From: Monarcha castaneiventris obscurior
Taxonomy: Eukaryota; Chordata; Aves; Passeriformes; Monarchidae
Reading direction: 5' to 3'
Assembly (NCBI GenBank): GCA_026261815.1
Contig: JAMPIT010000848.1
Span: forward strand, 1,922,001-1,986,000
DNA: 64,000 nt
The notes under the pieces were generated by a model. It made no database searches. It was not told the DNA's origin and worked only from the letters and a program-made list of their open reading frames with translations. Position 1 is the first letter of the stretch; the number at the start of each line of letters is the position of its first letter. The translations under genes and the position numbers were made by a program. Below, one piece after another: positions 1 to 12,400 of this stretch.

Positions 1-229
1 GGGCAGGGGGAAATAAAATCTATTCTTGGTGTCTGTCATATGTGGGATAAGAAATTATATGCTGCAGTCAAAGCAGGAAAGATTTGGTTAGTTAATAGGA
101 TAAAGTTCCAATGGAAAGGTTTGTGTTTTATTGGAGGGAATTGCCATGGGAGGTACTGGAACTTCCCTAATGGCTGGTCATTAAGAAAGAATTCAAGACC
201 TGTCAGGAATGACCTAAGTGCTGAACTGA

Positions 230-298
230 ACCTGCCTTAGAGCCCTGGTGTGGGACTAGATGACTTTCTAAGATCCTTCTAGCCCTGTGAGTTTATTA
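230..298 (+). mobile_element. CR1 LINE 3' end fragment
   Basis: Diverged copy of the CR1 tail: ggactagatgactttctaag and a decayed terminal attattctg. Too short to subtype. The left boundary may lie further left. Confidence 0.45.
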
Positions 299-1854
299 TT
301 CTGAGCAATCTAAATGTCCTTGTATAATCACTTGAAGAACATTTCTTTTTTCCTAAGGTTTATGTGCTTTCAATAAACCTTTATAGCTTGCTAAACTAGA
401 ATTTTTTTTTTTTTGGTCCAAAAGGTTTTTCATGTCTTCATTTATCCCAGTAACCCTTCACTGAACATATTTTAATTCCTGTCATCTCATCCAAAGGCAT
501 TTACATTTAAATCTGACTAACTGTTTTCTCTTATACAGCTTCAGATTGCATTTTCCTTTTTCAGGGCCATTTCACTTTGGTTCTTGTTCTTTGATTAATA
601 AGGGCTTTCACATTCCTCATGATTTCCAGGTGATAAGTCTGTCACTGAAATCATTGTTATTTCTCCCTAGAGGTATGGTCTTCTATTTCCTATTATTATA
701 TCTTATTTCTTCTCACCTTCTCCAATCTCTAAGGTCAGCCAGTTATTTCTGTGTGTTGTCCCAGCCCAGCTGTGCATGGGCAATGCTGTTTAATGTCAGC
801 ATGTCAAAGTCAGTGATGAACTATTTGATCTGAGTGTTTTTTCAGATGACACTTAAGGATCCAGTCTCTAGCAGCTTTTCTCCAATCCAGTGTTTTTCCT
901 TTCTTTAGTCCTGACTGTTTTCTTACAAGTAGTTCTTTACTGTTATTACAACTGATGAACTAATTTCTGTATTCCCCAGCCTAACCTCCCACCTGGAACC
1001 ATATCTACAGACCAGATTTGCCATCTGTCCTTTGCCAAGAAAATAAATTTCCTATTTCCCTTCTGCTATGACACTTACAATAGTGGTAACATACCCTCAA
1101 ACTGAATCTGTTCCTGTTTTTCAGGATCAGGGTGCTATTCCACTCTGCAGAACTTATTCAGCAGCATCCTTCATTCAGCGTTAAGGATACTCCCTTTTAT
1201 CTGTCAGTGGTCATTGCATCATCTGGTAAATCTGGAGGACTCTTCTGCAAAATCATGAGTTTAAAATTGTAATGGACACAGCTTAATTTTTTTCAGTTTT
1301 CATCTGAGAAGAGTTTGGTCTCCTGAGTGCCATTGCTATGCTGGTGTTCCAGTTCAGGGGCTGTCAAATATTGCTGTCCCTGCAGTGTGGTTTCCCTCAA
1401 TTACAAGTTACACACAAATTATTTTTCAGGGGCTTCTGGGGAGGTTTTTCCCCTCAGGACTGTCTATGCATAGATGGTCTGAGTTTCCTGAACATATTTG
1501 TATAATTATTTCTGTCTTCCAGGACTTGCTGAGCTAATTAGCAGCTTTTTTCATCTTGGCTATTGACGTATTTCTTAGTGGCTCTTGACTAACATATGGT
1601 CATGGGAAAAAATAGTGGATGAGTGTGGCTACTTTTCTCATATAAGCTGTTTACTCATTGGGATGGCTAAGAGTTCTCTTCACTCTAGAGTGTCATGTTT
1701 TCAGGCCAGTCTAGGTTTCTAGACTATTGCATAGTTGCAAAATATGAGGTTAGAAATTTGCAGTCTCAGCATGTTGCAGAAGAAATGCAGAAATGAAAAC
1801 GTGGAGCAACAAGAGATGTCTATTTTCAGCCCAAAATGAAAAACATGGGAACTG

Positions 1855-2340
1855 GACAGGAGCCAGCAGTGTGTGCTTGTAGCCCAGAATGCCAACCACA
1901 TCCTGGGCTGCATCACCAGAGGGGTGGGCAGCAGGTTGAGGGAGGGGATTCTCCCCCTCTGCTCTGTCTTTGTGAGACACCGCCTGGAGCACTGCATCCA
2001 GTTCTGGGGTTCTCAGCACAAGGAAGGTGTGGACCTATTAGAGCCTCCAGAGGATGCCACAGAGATGCTCTGAGGCCTGGAGCCCTCTGCTCTGGAGACT
2101 GGCTGGGAGAGCTGGAGGTATTCAGCCTGGAGAAGAGAAGGCGCCAGGGAGACCTCACAGTGGCCTTCCAGTACTTGAAAGGGGCTTATAAAAAGGAGGG
2201 AAAGCAACTCTTTACATGGGCTGAGAGTGATAGGACAAGGGGGAACTGTTATAACCTAAAAAAGGAGAGACTAGCTGTTAGGAAGAAATTCTTTACCAGA
2301 GGGCAGTGATGCACTGGAACGGTTTGCTCAGAGAAGCCCT
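1855..2340 (+). mobile_element. CR1 LINE fragment
   Basis: About 490 bp of CR1 3' region in intron 3 of the TGM paralogue, recognised by gcctggagcactgcatccag, cagcctggagaagagaaggc and ggaagaaattctttaccaga. It stops before the usual 3' tail. Open frames here on both strands are decayed LINE, not genes. Confidence 0.85.
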
Positions 2341-2591
2341 TGTCTACAGAAAAAGTGATTTGCTCTGTTCTGAAGAGTTTATGGTATAACCCCATAGCAC
2401 ATTTTGTTAGGGTCAAAAGGGGGTGGGGTGGTGGCAGCAGCTTTTTAGTGTAGTGAAAGCAGATCTCTGAGCACACAGCTGAGATTGCAGCCGCTGGCGA
2501 CCCAAAGAGAGACAGCTTGAGGGAGCAGCTCTGTGCAGGTAGGAAAGCAACAAGGTCAGTTGTGTTCAAGAGCAAAGGCATTGGCACCTAC

Positions 2592-2831
2592 CTGGGCACC
2601 AAGGGTTGAAGAGTAACACAAACTGGCCCAGGTATCTGGAGAAGATCTTGCTCCCCGAGGTGACCAGGAGGGTGAGGTTGTATCGCCCAATGACAGCATT
2701 GGCTGGGCTGGATATTGTAAAGTTCATGGATCCAGAGTCGCTGGGTCCTTGGGCAGCACTCCAGCCACTGCCCCCCGTCTCAGAGAGGTTAAATGCAGCC
2801 CTTGTGCGGTGAGATTCCGAGGGGGATGGCC
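2592..2831 (-). CDS. TGM paralogue exon 3
   Basis: 240 nt. Acceptor tttggcag, donor gtaggt. Encodes PSPSESHRTRAAF, GWSAAQG, AVIGRYNLTL and [14 protein letters not shown]. The cysteine after NPW matches TGM5 and TGM6 (NPWC), unlike the serine in the neighbouring gene. Confidence 0.9.
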
Positions 2832-5331
2832 CTGCCAAAGAGAAGGAGTCTCTGGTTTCCATTCCAGAGTGTGGTTTCAACATTAACCTCACGCTTGAAA
2901 TTGAGCATAGTGGGGCGAGGGAAGCATTGAAAATACATGCAGAAAGATTGCATCTCTAAATAGAATAAGGAGAGAATTGCAAGGAATAACTATTACAGTT
3001 CTCTGAGAACATGCATTAAGCTATGAGAATGTTACCTATTTCAGTGACAAATCCTAGGCTCTCCCCATTCTGCCTTGGTCTGTTGAAGTACAGGGTGATG
3101 GTGAAGGCTTGTCCTCGCCTCACAGTCAGCTCAGTGTTGGCATATCTGTCAGTGTGGTGGTTGGCTGCATTCACTGATGGCTGCCAGCTGATATGTGTTG
3201 GGGTCAGATCTATAAAACACAAGAGAATTCATGAAGAAGCAACCGGCATGAGGTCATTTGCTGTTTAGTGGCATGATGAGGTTACTAAGAGCAATTACCT
3301 CTTGTGGGAGGAAGTACAACTAAAAAGCAGATGCCCCATTAAATTAAGTCTATTGGTCAATAATAGAAATCTTTCCTTGGGTTTTGTTAAAGAGCCCTCA
3401 TACAGAGTACTTATGTACTTCCTATACAGTGCTGGATGCTGTTTTACCACTGGATTTAAAAAAAATTTACGGGGGCAAATTGGTGTCATTTCATAAACAG
3501 CACCATAATAAAGTGGCCTGTAGCCCCTCTACATTTTCAACATACATATTTTTAGCATCACAGGAATGGCAATTAGGACATCTGACTTCTCCTGCTTAGA
3601 TTCTGATGCCATTTGGCTTAGATGCAAGGAAAAATGCATAGTGAGAGATCATCAGTCTTATATGGATGAACAAGAGGTATTTGAGGACATGCTGAAGCTT
3701 TTGACGAATCACTCTGTCTGTCTGAATTTAGCTCTGTTCGAAGTGACAACTGGACCACTGGCATTCCTGTTCTAGTAGGCAGTAACTTCATGTCACAGAA
3801 GAATTCCGACTTGCAGTGTGCTTTGGAGCTCTCTGATACTGTGTCCTCCTGCACATATGCTGTTATTATGGTTTGTGGTTTAAACCCCATAAAGTGGTTC
3901 CTGACACCTCAAATGTTAAACTGCCTTTTTGGCAAGCAAATATGTGTATGATCTTCCTTGCAAGATTGTTTCCCCTTCCCTGTTCTGTTGCCGTGCTCAA
4001 ACCTGAGCAGTTATTCTGTCTTTGGGAATGCTGAGAAGCACCTTCTGTGTTTGTATCTGCCCTGGGAGACTCTACAAAATACACCTGGAGCATTGTGTTT
4101 CAAGTTTTGACAAATGCTCAGGGCAAGTATCTTGGTGAAGGTTCTTCCAAGTCATTTTTATTAATGCCAGTATCATAAATGCAATGAGGTTGGGGGTGGG
4201 GAGAGTGGGGACAGGATGGGGGCACATGACCACCACCATTTTAAAGGGAAATCAAAGGAAAACCATAACAACAAAAAGAATAGGGTGGAAAGGATGGATT
4301 AATGCCTATGCAATATTATTGTAGGGGCAATTCAAACAAGCTTCTAGGTCCTACCATGGAGCTTATCAGTGAAATACTAAGTCAGATCTGAAACAATATA
4401 GCTGCATATTAAACCACAATTTACACCTAATGCTTGCAGTAGCATATTGAGTTTAGCATATTGAATTTAGCTTATTAAACCACAATTTACACCTAATGCT
4501 TGCAGTAGCATATTGGGTTTAGCATATTGAATTTAGCTTATTAAACCACAATTTACACCTAATGCTTGCAGTAGCATATTGAGTTTAGCATATTGAGTTT
4601 AGCTTATTAAACCACAATTTACACCTAATGCTCGAAGTAGAGGTAAAACTAATTTATGCAAAAAATGTTATAATTAAATTCAAGGAAGAACTTTTTTTTT
4701 GGTAGTTTAAGACCACAAAGAGGTAATGTGAGAAAGTACTGATGGACTGAAACGGAGAATTTTTAGCATGAATAATGGGACAACAGTGAACTGCAGTTAG
4801 CTGCTGCTCTCCCTGCAAAGCTGATTTGTAAATGTTTTTTCCAGCACTAAATGAGGAACAACCCTGCTTTGCAATTGCCCAGCTCAATAATCATCTTCAT
4901 TTCAAACTTGAAGAAGCAGAGATACTGTCATTACTGTTTTCCTTTGGTAGGGTTTAATGCATTTTTGAATTCCCATCTGTAGGTTCCATGCTCACAGCTC
5001 CATTAGAACGGATTACACAAACTTTGTTAACACCATGCATAACACATCTCTGAAAAAGCATTTTAAAAATGGTGCGTTTTGAAATAATGAAAATTTCTTC
5101 TCTCCTCCCTGTCCCAATATCATTTGTTTAGCCCACAAATTATTCTCAAACAAGTCTTAACAATAACAACATTAAAACTTTGAAAAGGAAGTGCAAGAAC
5201 AAATTACAATATAAAATTTCCTTCAGATAAGAAATCTGAGCAGATACCTACAGGGCATGAATCCTGAGGAGACAGCCCTGAGTAAGTACCTGCTGAAGAG
5301 AAGCAAATGACTTGCAGAACTCACCTGCCAT
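2592..5331 (-). CDS. Second transglutaminase gene (TGM3-type paralogue), 5' part only
   Basis: Three coding exons on the minus strand, 5331-5325, 3209-3036 and 2831-2592, give the first 140 residues of a transglutaminase. The exon plan and phases are those of the complete upstream TGM gene (7 nt, then 174 and 240 nt). The protein begins MADLTPTHISW, has [28 protein letters not shown] and [11 protein letters not shown], and covers the N-terminal beta-sandwich. Exon 4 onward, with the catalytic core, was not found between 1 and 2591, so intron 3 probably leaves the window. It lies about 4 kb downstream of the TGM3-like stop in the same direction, a tandem duplicate. Whether it is TGM6, TGM5-like or bird-specific cannot be told from this domain. 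No break is seen in the visible part. Confidence 0.88.
3036..3209 (-). CDS. TGM paralogue exon 2
   Basis: 174 nt. Acceptor ttttatag, donor gtaaca. Contains [19 protein letters not shown], the transglutaminase N-terminal signature; ends VTEIG with the glycine split as in the neighbour. Confidence 0.9.
4408..4638. repeat. 66-bp tandem repeat, about 3.4 copies
   Basis: Unit starts (aaaccacaatttacacctaa) are at 4411, 4477, 4543 and 4609, exactly 66 bases apart, with only a few differences between copies. Each unit itself carries a doubled agcatattgagttt-like segment. In intron 1... position just beyond exon 2 of the TGM paralogue (between its exons 1 and 2). Confidence 0.95.
5325..5331 (-). CDS. 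TGM paralogue exon 1 (coding part)
   Basis: ATGGCAG followed by the strong donor GTGAGT, with G at -3 of the ATG. It has the same length and phase as exon 1 of the neighbouring TGM gene and joins exon 2 as M-A-D-L-T-P. No clear TATA box was seen upstream. Confidence 0.72.
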
Positions 5332-7544
5332 TTCCTCAGCTTATGAGAATTGCATACAACTTCCACTTTGCTCTTCAAGGTTGTCCAAGTCAAATCAATC
5401 ATAAAAAGAAAAAAACCCAGCAATCTTTTTTTGTGCTGTCAGCTGAAATTTGAGAGAAGGGAGAGGTACTTAGCAGTTGTTATTAATACCTGTAAAGTTG
5501 TCAAACGAATTAACTGGTTCCTATAATATATGTCTGTCTAATGCCAGAGTTCCTACTCAACGTGGGTGTAATTATGGGAGGAGATACCAAAATTATTTAC
5601 TCAGAGGAAATGCATGCTCTTGAATCCCAAGACAAGAAGAACTTCCTACAAAGATAATAGGTGTGCCATGAATAAGTTATCTTTAAGGATGAGGAAATAG
5701 GCAGCGTGGTGGGACGTAAAAGCTGTCTGAAGGAAAAAGGAGCATTTCCTGATGACTTAACTTCCATGTTGGTTAATATCACTTCTGGGTTTGTCCAATT
5801 GCTGTGGGTTGGTTTCAGAGGGTTTTTTTTGTCTAATATTATCTCCACTACCCTCTGACATATAAAATTATAAGCTCCCACTAGAAACAAATATCTGTTT
5901 ACCTGTTAAGTTAGCTCCATCTATTAATATTTCCCAAAAGCTTTATTTCAAAAAGAACTCACATATTAATAACTTTGAGTCCTTTTTATCAGCACAAACT
6001 TTAAGCCTGTCTGTTTTAACAACCATGACTACATTTCTTTTTGGGTTTATGAATATATTTATTTTTGGTTTTGTACCATCACTTTGTAAAAGAGTACAAG
6101 TAATAATATGATGTAGTTGTGAAGAGGATTATCTCCTCAAGATTCTGCAGCCCCAGCGATCATGTTTTAGCACTCAGTAAAGACTTAGAAATAAATTAGT
6201 CTGAATTTTAAGTTACAGGGAAAGAAAAACTAAAAAAGCAGCAAGTTAAGCTGCAGCAGCTGTTTCTAAGGTAGATTTTACAAGACAGGCTTCTTCTACC
6301 TTTTTGAGAAACTTTGTTTTTGTGCTACAAAGACTAAGAGCACTTGCTAATATGACAGTCATGCCAGCCAGCCCTATCCCAGAGAAAAACTCTGAAGCCT
6401 TTCCCACTTGGCAGCAGTATATCTGGCACAGTAAATCTCCACTTACATTATAATTCAGCGGTTCCTCCTTCCCTTGGAAGTTTCCAGGATGTTCAGGCTG
6501 TCAAGACTTGTACCGGGAATCACCTCAAATGGATTTGATTGCTGTCCAGAGCTACTTCAGTTGGTCTTTTTCTCTTTTCCTTAATTCATATTCCTTGGAA
6601 ACCATAAGAGCCACAAGCCTCTGATGTTACCCGATCTTCACACACAGTCCTAGTGACAAACCGCATCGACCAGTTCTTAAGTTCAGGCGTTCAGTACTTA
6701 CAGTGATTGCCTCAGACGTTACACATTGCTCCCACTGGCATTTGACTATTTCCTTTCTTCTTCCTTGCTACTCACATACGTAATTAAGTCTCGGAACACT
6801 TTTTCTGTCTTGGCTGCAGCCACCTCCTTCTTTACCTCTGCAAGGCACGCCCACAGTGGTGCTCACCGAGCCACCAGAGCCTCTCTCAGACTGGCCTACA
6901 TCCCAGACTGGCACCTGCCAGTCTCACCTTCACCACAGCAAAGCACCAGCAGCTGCTGTTGTAATCCCTTTGGAATGCAGCAGTCATGGTTCCTAAGTGA
7001 CTAATGGCTGAACGTTGTCACAGGTGTTTTTCCAAGCTCCATTCCACCCACCCATCATCCAAAATGGTTCAAAATACTTTGTTCCTCTTTTTCCCTTGTA
7101 CCAGAGTCTTGGAATTGCAATTCAATTTGCTGACTTTCAGAGAAAAATTTGCTTATTTCATTCATCTCCTTAACAATTTTGTCTACTGTTCATATGCCCA
7201 GGATAACTAAATCCACCTTGTATTTGTCTTTTTACTATGTTTTACTAGAAAAAGGAAAGCAGCATAAATTCCACCAAAAAAACCCCATTGCAGAATTTCT
7301 TCTGTGAGTCTGTATTGGAGTTGTCTTTTAGTTAGACACATTAACTTCATGTGCACGGAGTGTTGCAGGGGAAGGTCTGATTTAAAGGTTTTCCCCATTT
7401 CTGCTTGTGCAATTCACTTGACTTTAGTGCACTCTGGGTGTTTCGCACACACAGGAGATGTAAAACAAGTCATTAAGGGTATATCTACATTCTAAACTCA
7501 AGGCTGTGCTTGAGCTTGAATTTCTACTGTGGTTTACTGTAGCC

Positions 7545-7988
7545 CCGAGGAGGCCACCAAGATAATCAGAGGGATGGAGCCCTTCTCCTGTGGGGAAATC
7601 TGAGGGAATTGGGTTTCTTCAGCCTGGAAAAGAGGAGGCTTTGGGGTGATCTAATTGTGGCCTGCCAGTATCTGAAGGGAGCCTACAAGAAAGATGGAGA
7701 GAGACTATTTACAAGGGTGTGGTGTGACACGACAAGGGGGAATGGCTTCAAACTGACACAGAGTAGGTTTAGGTTGGATGTTAGAAAAAAATTCTTCCCT
7801 GGGAGGGTGGGGAGGCCCTGGCACAGGTTGGCTGTGGCTGCCCCATCCCTGGAAGTGTTCAAGGCCAGCTTGGATGGGGCTCTGAGCAACCTGGTCTAGT
7901 GAAAAGTGTCCCTGCCCCAAACAGGAGGATTGGAACTAGATAATCTTTGAGGTCCCTTCCAACCCAAGCCATTCTATGAATCTATGAT
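7545..7988 (+). mobile_element. CR1 LINE fragment with complete 3' tail
   Basis: Contains cagcctggaaaagaggaggc, the ttagaaaaaaattcttccct stretch and ends at attctatgaatctatgatt. Lies between the two TGM genes, antisense to both. Confidence 0.9.
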
Positions 7989-8803
7989 TTACACAATGAG
8001 AGCTCTTGGCTCTGGCAAGCCTTGAGGAACATCAGGAAAAAAAGAAGATACTACTGTGGGCTCCTTGCAGAGCCTCTCTGTAGCTCATCCCATTTTATGT
8101 CCAGTGTGGTCTCGTACTGACATCCTGTGACTGGCAACAGGAAACCAGGGCGGCTGCAGGTGCCCTTCTAAAGCAGTTCTGCAGGACTTTAGACAGGACA
8201 TGACAAAAGGACAAAGGACAAAAGAACTTTATAACCAATCTGAGCTTGGGCTCCTCAACAGAGAGAAGTCCCCATGGCAAGTCACAGTACGCTGTGTAGT
8301 GTGGTGGAAGTTGGGGCACAGAGTTAAGATTTTATTGCTTCCTGGCCCAACAGTGCAATAGAGAAGCAGCTTGGCTTTCCATCCACTTTACCTACAGTCA
8401 TTTTCAGTCAGAGCTTGACTTACTGTTACACAGTTACTGCCCATAAACCAAGTCACTCACTGGGCTACACCTAGTTCACTGGAACCCATCATTTAGCCTG
8501 TCCTCCCATAAAGGCTTTAAGTTTGCCTTACTAAACTCGTATCTAAGAGATGACTTCCTAACACCTAATCTATAGTGAAGAATTCCTAATTCTTCTCAAG
8601 TCAAAATACCCTCAGACTTAAGATTACCCTGCCTTTTAGTCCCAAACAAGACTTTCAGCAAGTGCAAAATATCAACATGCTAAAAATATGTATGCTAAAC
8701 TGGGCAATTACCCCAATGTGTTTGGTGAATGGCTCTGAAATTGGACACCACCCAAATTCCTTTTGAAGATTTCCTATGCCTCATTTGGTCACTGTGATTT
8801 ACT

Positions 8804-8821
8804 TAAAAAAAAAAAAAAAAA
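8804..8821. repeat. Poly-A tract
   Basis: A run of about 17 A in the intergenic space between the TGM genes; no retroposed gene copy was recognised before it. Confidence 0.9.
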
Positions 8822-9129
8822 GGAAAAATGTCAGGACAGAGTTTGTAGCAAAGAAGGCAAAGCTAAATGACATAAATTGTGCAAGTCATCCTCACTCTGT
8901 TCTAGTATCACAGTTCCAGTAAGGAGAAACACTGCTTTGGAAGTCCACTGGATAAGGCTTTCAATGTGTAACAGTGAGTTTATGAATCTTTGTGCAGAGA
9001 CATCTGGAGGCAGGAGGATTTCATTCCAAAGAAAGCCAGACAAAAGTCAGTCTCTAAGTAGAAGGTAAGATGTTCTTTTTAATAACATGGACACTCAAAA
9101 CAGTAAATGAAGAACCAACCATTCCTCAG

Positions 9130-9135
9130 TTTATT
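9130..9135 (-). terminator. TGM3: Polyadenylation signal AATAAA of the TGM3-like gene
   Basis: Minus-strand AATAAA lies 163 bases past the TAA. It is the first canonical signal found after the stop, which would give a short 3' UTR of roughly 180-190 bases. Confidence 0.5.
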
Positions 9136-9297
9136 TTAAATTACAATGTCAAATTGCAATGATTTGATGTTGGTGACCCTTTATCAGTGGAAGTGAAGAT
9201 TTGTTTTGCTGATTATCTTATTGTTTTCTATACAAGAGTTCTTATCACATTTTGTTCACTTTATACACACACAGACCACTCCTTGTATATCTTCATG

Positions 9298-9445
9298 TTA
9301 GTTAAACACATTTACTGTCTTAAAGGTCTTGATATCTGCAAATTTATCACAGGAGAAATTAACAAGTAGATGTTTGGGACCCGCCTCAGAAGGGATAAGT
9401 TTAAACTTGGTACTGGATTTCTCACTGGCTTTCAGTGGTGGTATG
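9298..9445 (-). CDS. TGM3: TGM3-like exon 13, terminal coding exon
   Basis: 148 nt including TAA. Acceptor ttttttag. Encodes [24 protein letters not shown], then [18 protein letters not shown] and stop; the S-C-x-K-F-x-x-I-K pattern is the TGM3 C-terminus (human SCNKFPAIK). Found by scanning for this motif, since the exon has no internal ATG frame. Confidence 0.9.
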
Positions 9446-12400
9446 CTAAAAAAAGGAAACAGAGGGAAAATATAAGTTGGAAACAGGCTTATGTATCATG
9501 CTTGAGTTTCTTCACTAATTATCTTTCACCTGGAGTAAGAATTCTTATCACTTCAAAGTAAGATGGCCATGAAAAGACCACACATGACTTGGCTATCTGA
9601 TAAATATTTAAAGACTCAAATCCATACATTAGGGCTCTCACAAATTCATTATGCAGTAACCCAGATAAGCCCACAAAGAGGGACATAATAATATGTGAGA
9701 TAAGACTTCATGCAGAACAGAGGGTATAAGACACATCAATGAATCATTGCAAAAAAATAATCTAATAATCTGAGAGCGTGAAGAATGTTAATAGCAATGC
9801 CTGAATTAGAATAGATTATAGCACCAAGAAAACCTCAGTGTTTACAGAGCAGGAAATTCTGAATGGAGGTTAAAATGTTTTACACCAGTGTGTTTTGTAA
9901 GTCTTGGAAACTCTTGTTAATGTTTTTCTCTTACCCTGTAATATTGTCTTGTCTTGCCTGAGGATAAAATTGTATGGGATAGACAACATGAGGCTGGTAA
10001 ATTCCCTCAGGAGAGCTTATAAATGATGGGATGGACCATTCCTAATTGCTCAAGTGCAAATGGCAATGTTCAGTTGCTGTGTTTGTTTGTTTGTGTTTGC
10101 CTGTGTATTCAGTTAAAGAGCATGTTCCCATATCCCAGGTATTTTCCAGAAATAACTGCGTTTATGAGGATCTGTTGATATGCTAAGCATGGAGCAGACT
10201 TGGCTTTGTGCTTTTCAGAGGTCCCACCCTGTGAGATCACAACCTGTGTCTAAGCAGTATTAATTAATTGCTCCCAAAGTTGAGACTGGTGTATTTGCTT
10301 TTTACATGTATTTCTACCTGTCAGATACAAATATAATTTGTTTAGAATGCTGGGCACCCAGATTGGCACCTGCAGTCCATTTAATAAAGTGAAAAAAAAA
10401 TCCTTATTAATATATGTTGTAATTTGGGTAAGTATGGACAGAAATAGTCATGTATCCTATTGTTGGCCTTTGATCAGAACAAGAAGGTGCAACCTGTCTG
10501 GCCTATAACAGAATAGACAGCCTCAGCAACATTTACAGCTTGGGTAAGCGTGAATTTCTTTTCCTGGAACTGTGTGGTCCTGCTAGATAGGCAGGAAAAC
10601 AAGTTCTGTCCAATTATGACAGCAATTATTTGACCTCCCAAACCATGGAGCCAAAGCCCCGCCTAGATGAAGAGCTGGTTCATTGCTGTGTGCTTTGTTA
10701 TGAGATGTTACACACTGAGTGGCCTCCCAAGTTACAGCAAGAAGAAAATTATGTCTCATCCCATAGTCCAGTTCCAACTCATCCATGCCCACATTCCTGC
10801 TCATGTATCTTTGACAGGAGAAATGAGACATTTCCCATGCCTACCGTAACTCCAGGATTCCTTGGAGCAGGTCACTGCCTTCCACCTGCAGCACACAGTC
10901 CTTCACCTCTGTATTGATAGGATTGGTAAATGCCACTTCCACAACCACCTCTTTATTCACTTTTGCTTCACCAAGTACCTGTGCAAAGAAAATGCTTGTG
11001 AGGCCAGGTTCTCAGTGGTCTTTTCTATCTGGGCCTTTTCAGGCATCAGAAGAGGAGGTATTATGAGATGCTGTGATGGACTGTGGCAGAATGCGAGCAG
11101 AACATTTCTGTCAGGGAAGAAAGTGCTCCTAAAGAGCTCACCTCCCTTTTCTCTGCCACTGCAGTTACAGCAAAGGAAATTTACCTGTATGTCAATGGCA
11201 GGATTGTCCAGGGTGATGTTTCTTTGCACGAGCACTTGAATCCCATCTTCTACATGACATAAAGCTGTGAGCTGGATTGTTTTGTCTGTGGTTAACTGCT
11301 GCTGGTATTCAGGATACTTTATCATAATGGGAAATTGTTTTTCTGGAAGGAAAAAAAAAAAAAGGAATTGGTACATGCTTTTATAAGCCCACAGAGCTTC
11401 ATATCTAACATTAGTATTTTCCTTTTATGCTGTAACTAGGACTAGGAGGGCCTTCAGCCATCACTGCCAAAATTAATTAATGCAAGTCTCTCCGTTTGCT
11501 TTAGATAGACAGTGATTTTTTCAATGTTATCCCTTCTCCATTCCCTACTACTGTATTGCCTGGCTTGTTTTCTTCCCTATTGCTCTGACAGATGCAACAG
11601 TGGGAGTTTAAGGAGTTTACTGGTGCCTCTCCAGAAGTTAAGTTACATATTAAAGAAATCAATTCTTATTTCTGCTTCTTGCTAATGACTTGAAGCCTAA
11701 GATTAATACAGGATACTGTCAGTTGTGATTCAATGATCTTTTACCTCACTTTAGAGATGCTGATATATCTCCTATCCCAGGCTCCTAATGGTAACATTTT
11801 CCAAAATGTGAAAATTACCTGGGGACATGGTGGTGTGACACATGCCTTGTTAATGTATGTGCAATGTAATATTTTTCTCAGCCTTTTCTATGTAGGGATT
11901 TAAGATTGCTATTTGTTAGAGCTTTTTCCCCAAGCTGACCAGCCTCCAATGCCCATTTAGTGATAAAACCATTATGATTAAAAGTTGTTTGAAAAATTAC
12001 CTTCCTTTGGAGACAGAGTGACAGATATGGAGTCCTTCCAGATCACGTTAATTGGTCTTCTAGTATACAGAGTACTCCATGCAGTCATATTTACATTTAC
12101 AGTCTTAGCATCAGATTGTAAATTTTCAAGAACCAGAAGTAGGTTGAGATCTTTGCCAACTTCTAAAGAGCCAGCCACCTTGAATTTCCCTGAGATGTCA
12201 GGCTTCTGTTCAATTTCCTCTTGTGTCGGTGCTGTAGGATCAAATTTATCCTCAAGTCCTAGCTTCTTACGGGCTTTTTTAAAAATATCTCTTTCTTTTG
12301 CAGAGCCTGTCAGGGAGAACCATGAAAATTATCCTCAACAGTTAATATGCATCTCTTATTTTTCATGGCTGCTAGAGACAAGCTGGAAGGATGTAGTGTC

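Larger units (their letters stand above)
1..2591. other. Intron 3 of the TGM paralogue (visible part)
   Basis: Contains two CR1 pieces and nothing else recognised. I looked for exon 4 (GDDVFM... to FGWNFGQ type) on the minus strand and did not find it. Confidence 0.55.
5332..9129. other. Spacer between the two TGM genes
   Basis: AT-rich sequence with one CR1 fragment and a poly-A run. No exon was recognised on either strand. It should hold the promoter of the downstream paralogue just right of 5331, but no clear TATA box is visible; a cataaaaag-type sequence near 5400 is weak. Confidence 0.5.

Noticed and set aside
1836..2309. 157-codon plus-strand frame
   Set aside because: Lies wholly within a CR1 fragment; the frame is decayed LINE sequence.
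5027..5040. Another exon 1 candidate for the paralogue (ATGCATG, GTGTTA)
   Set aside because: Poor donor sequence compared with 5325-5331.
7041..7055. Alternative exon 1 for the TGM paralogue (ATGATGG followed by GTGGGT, minus strand)
   Set aside because: Weaker ATG context and residues unlike other TGMs; the site at 5325-5331 (ATGGCAG, GTGAGT) fits better.
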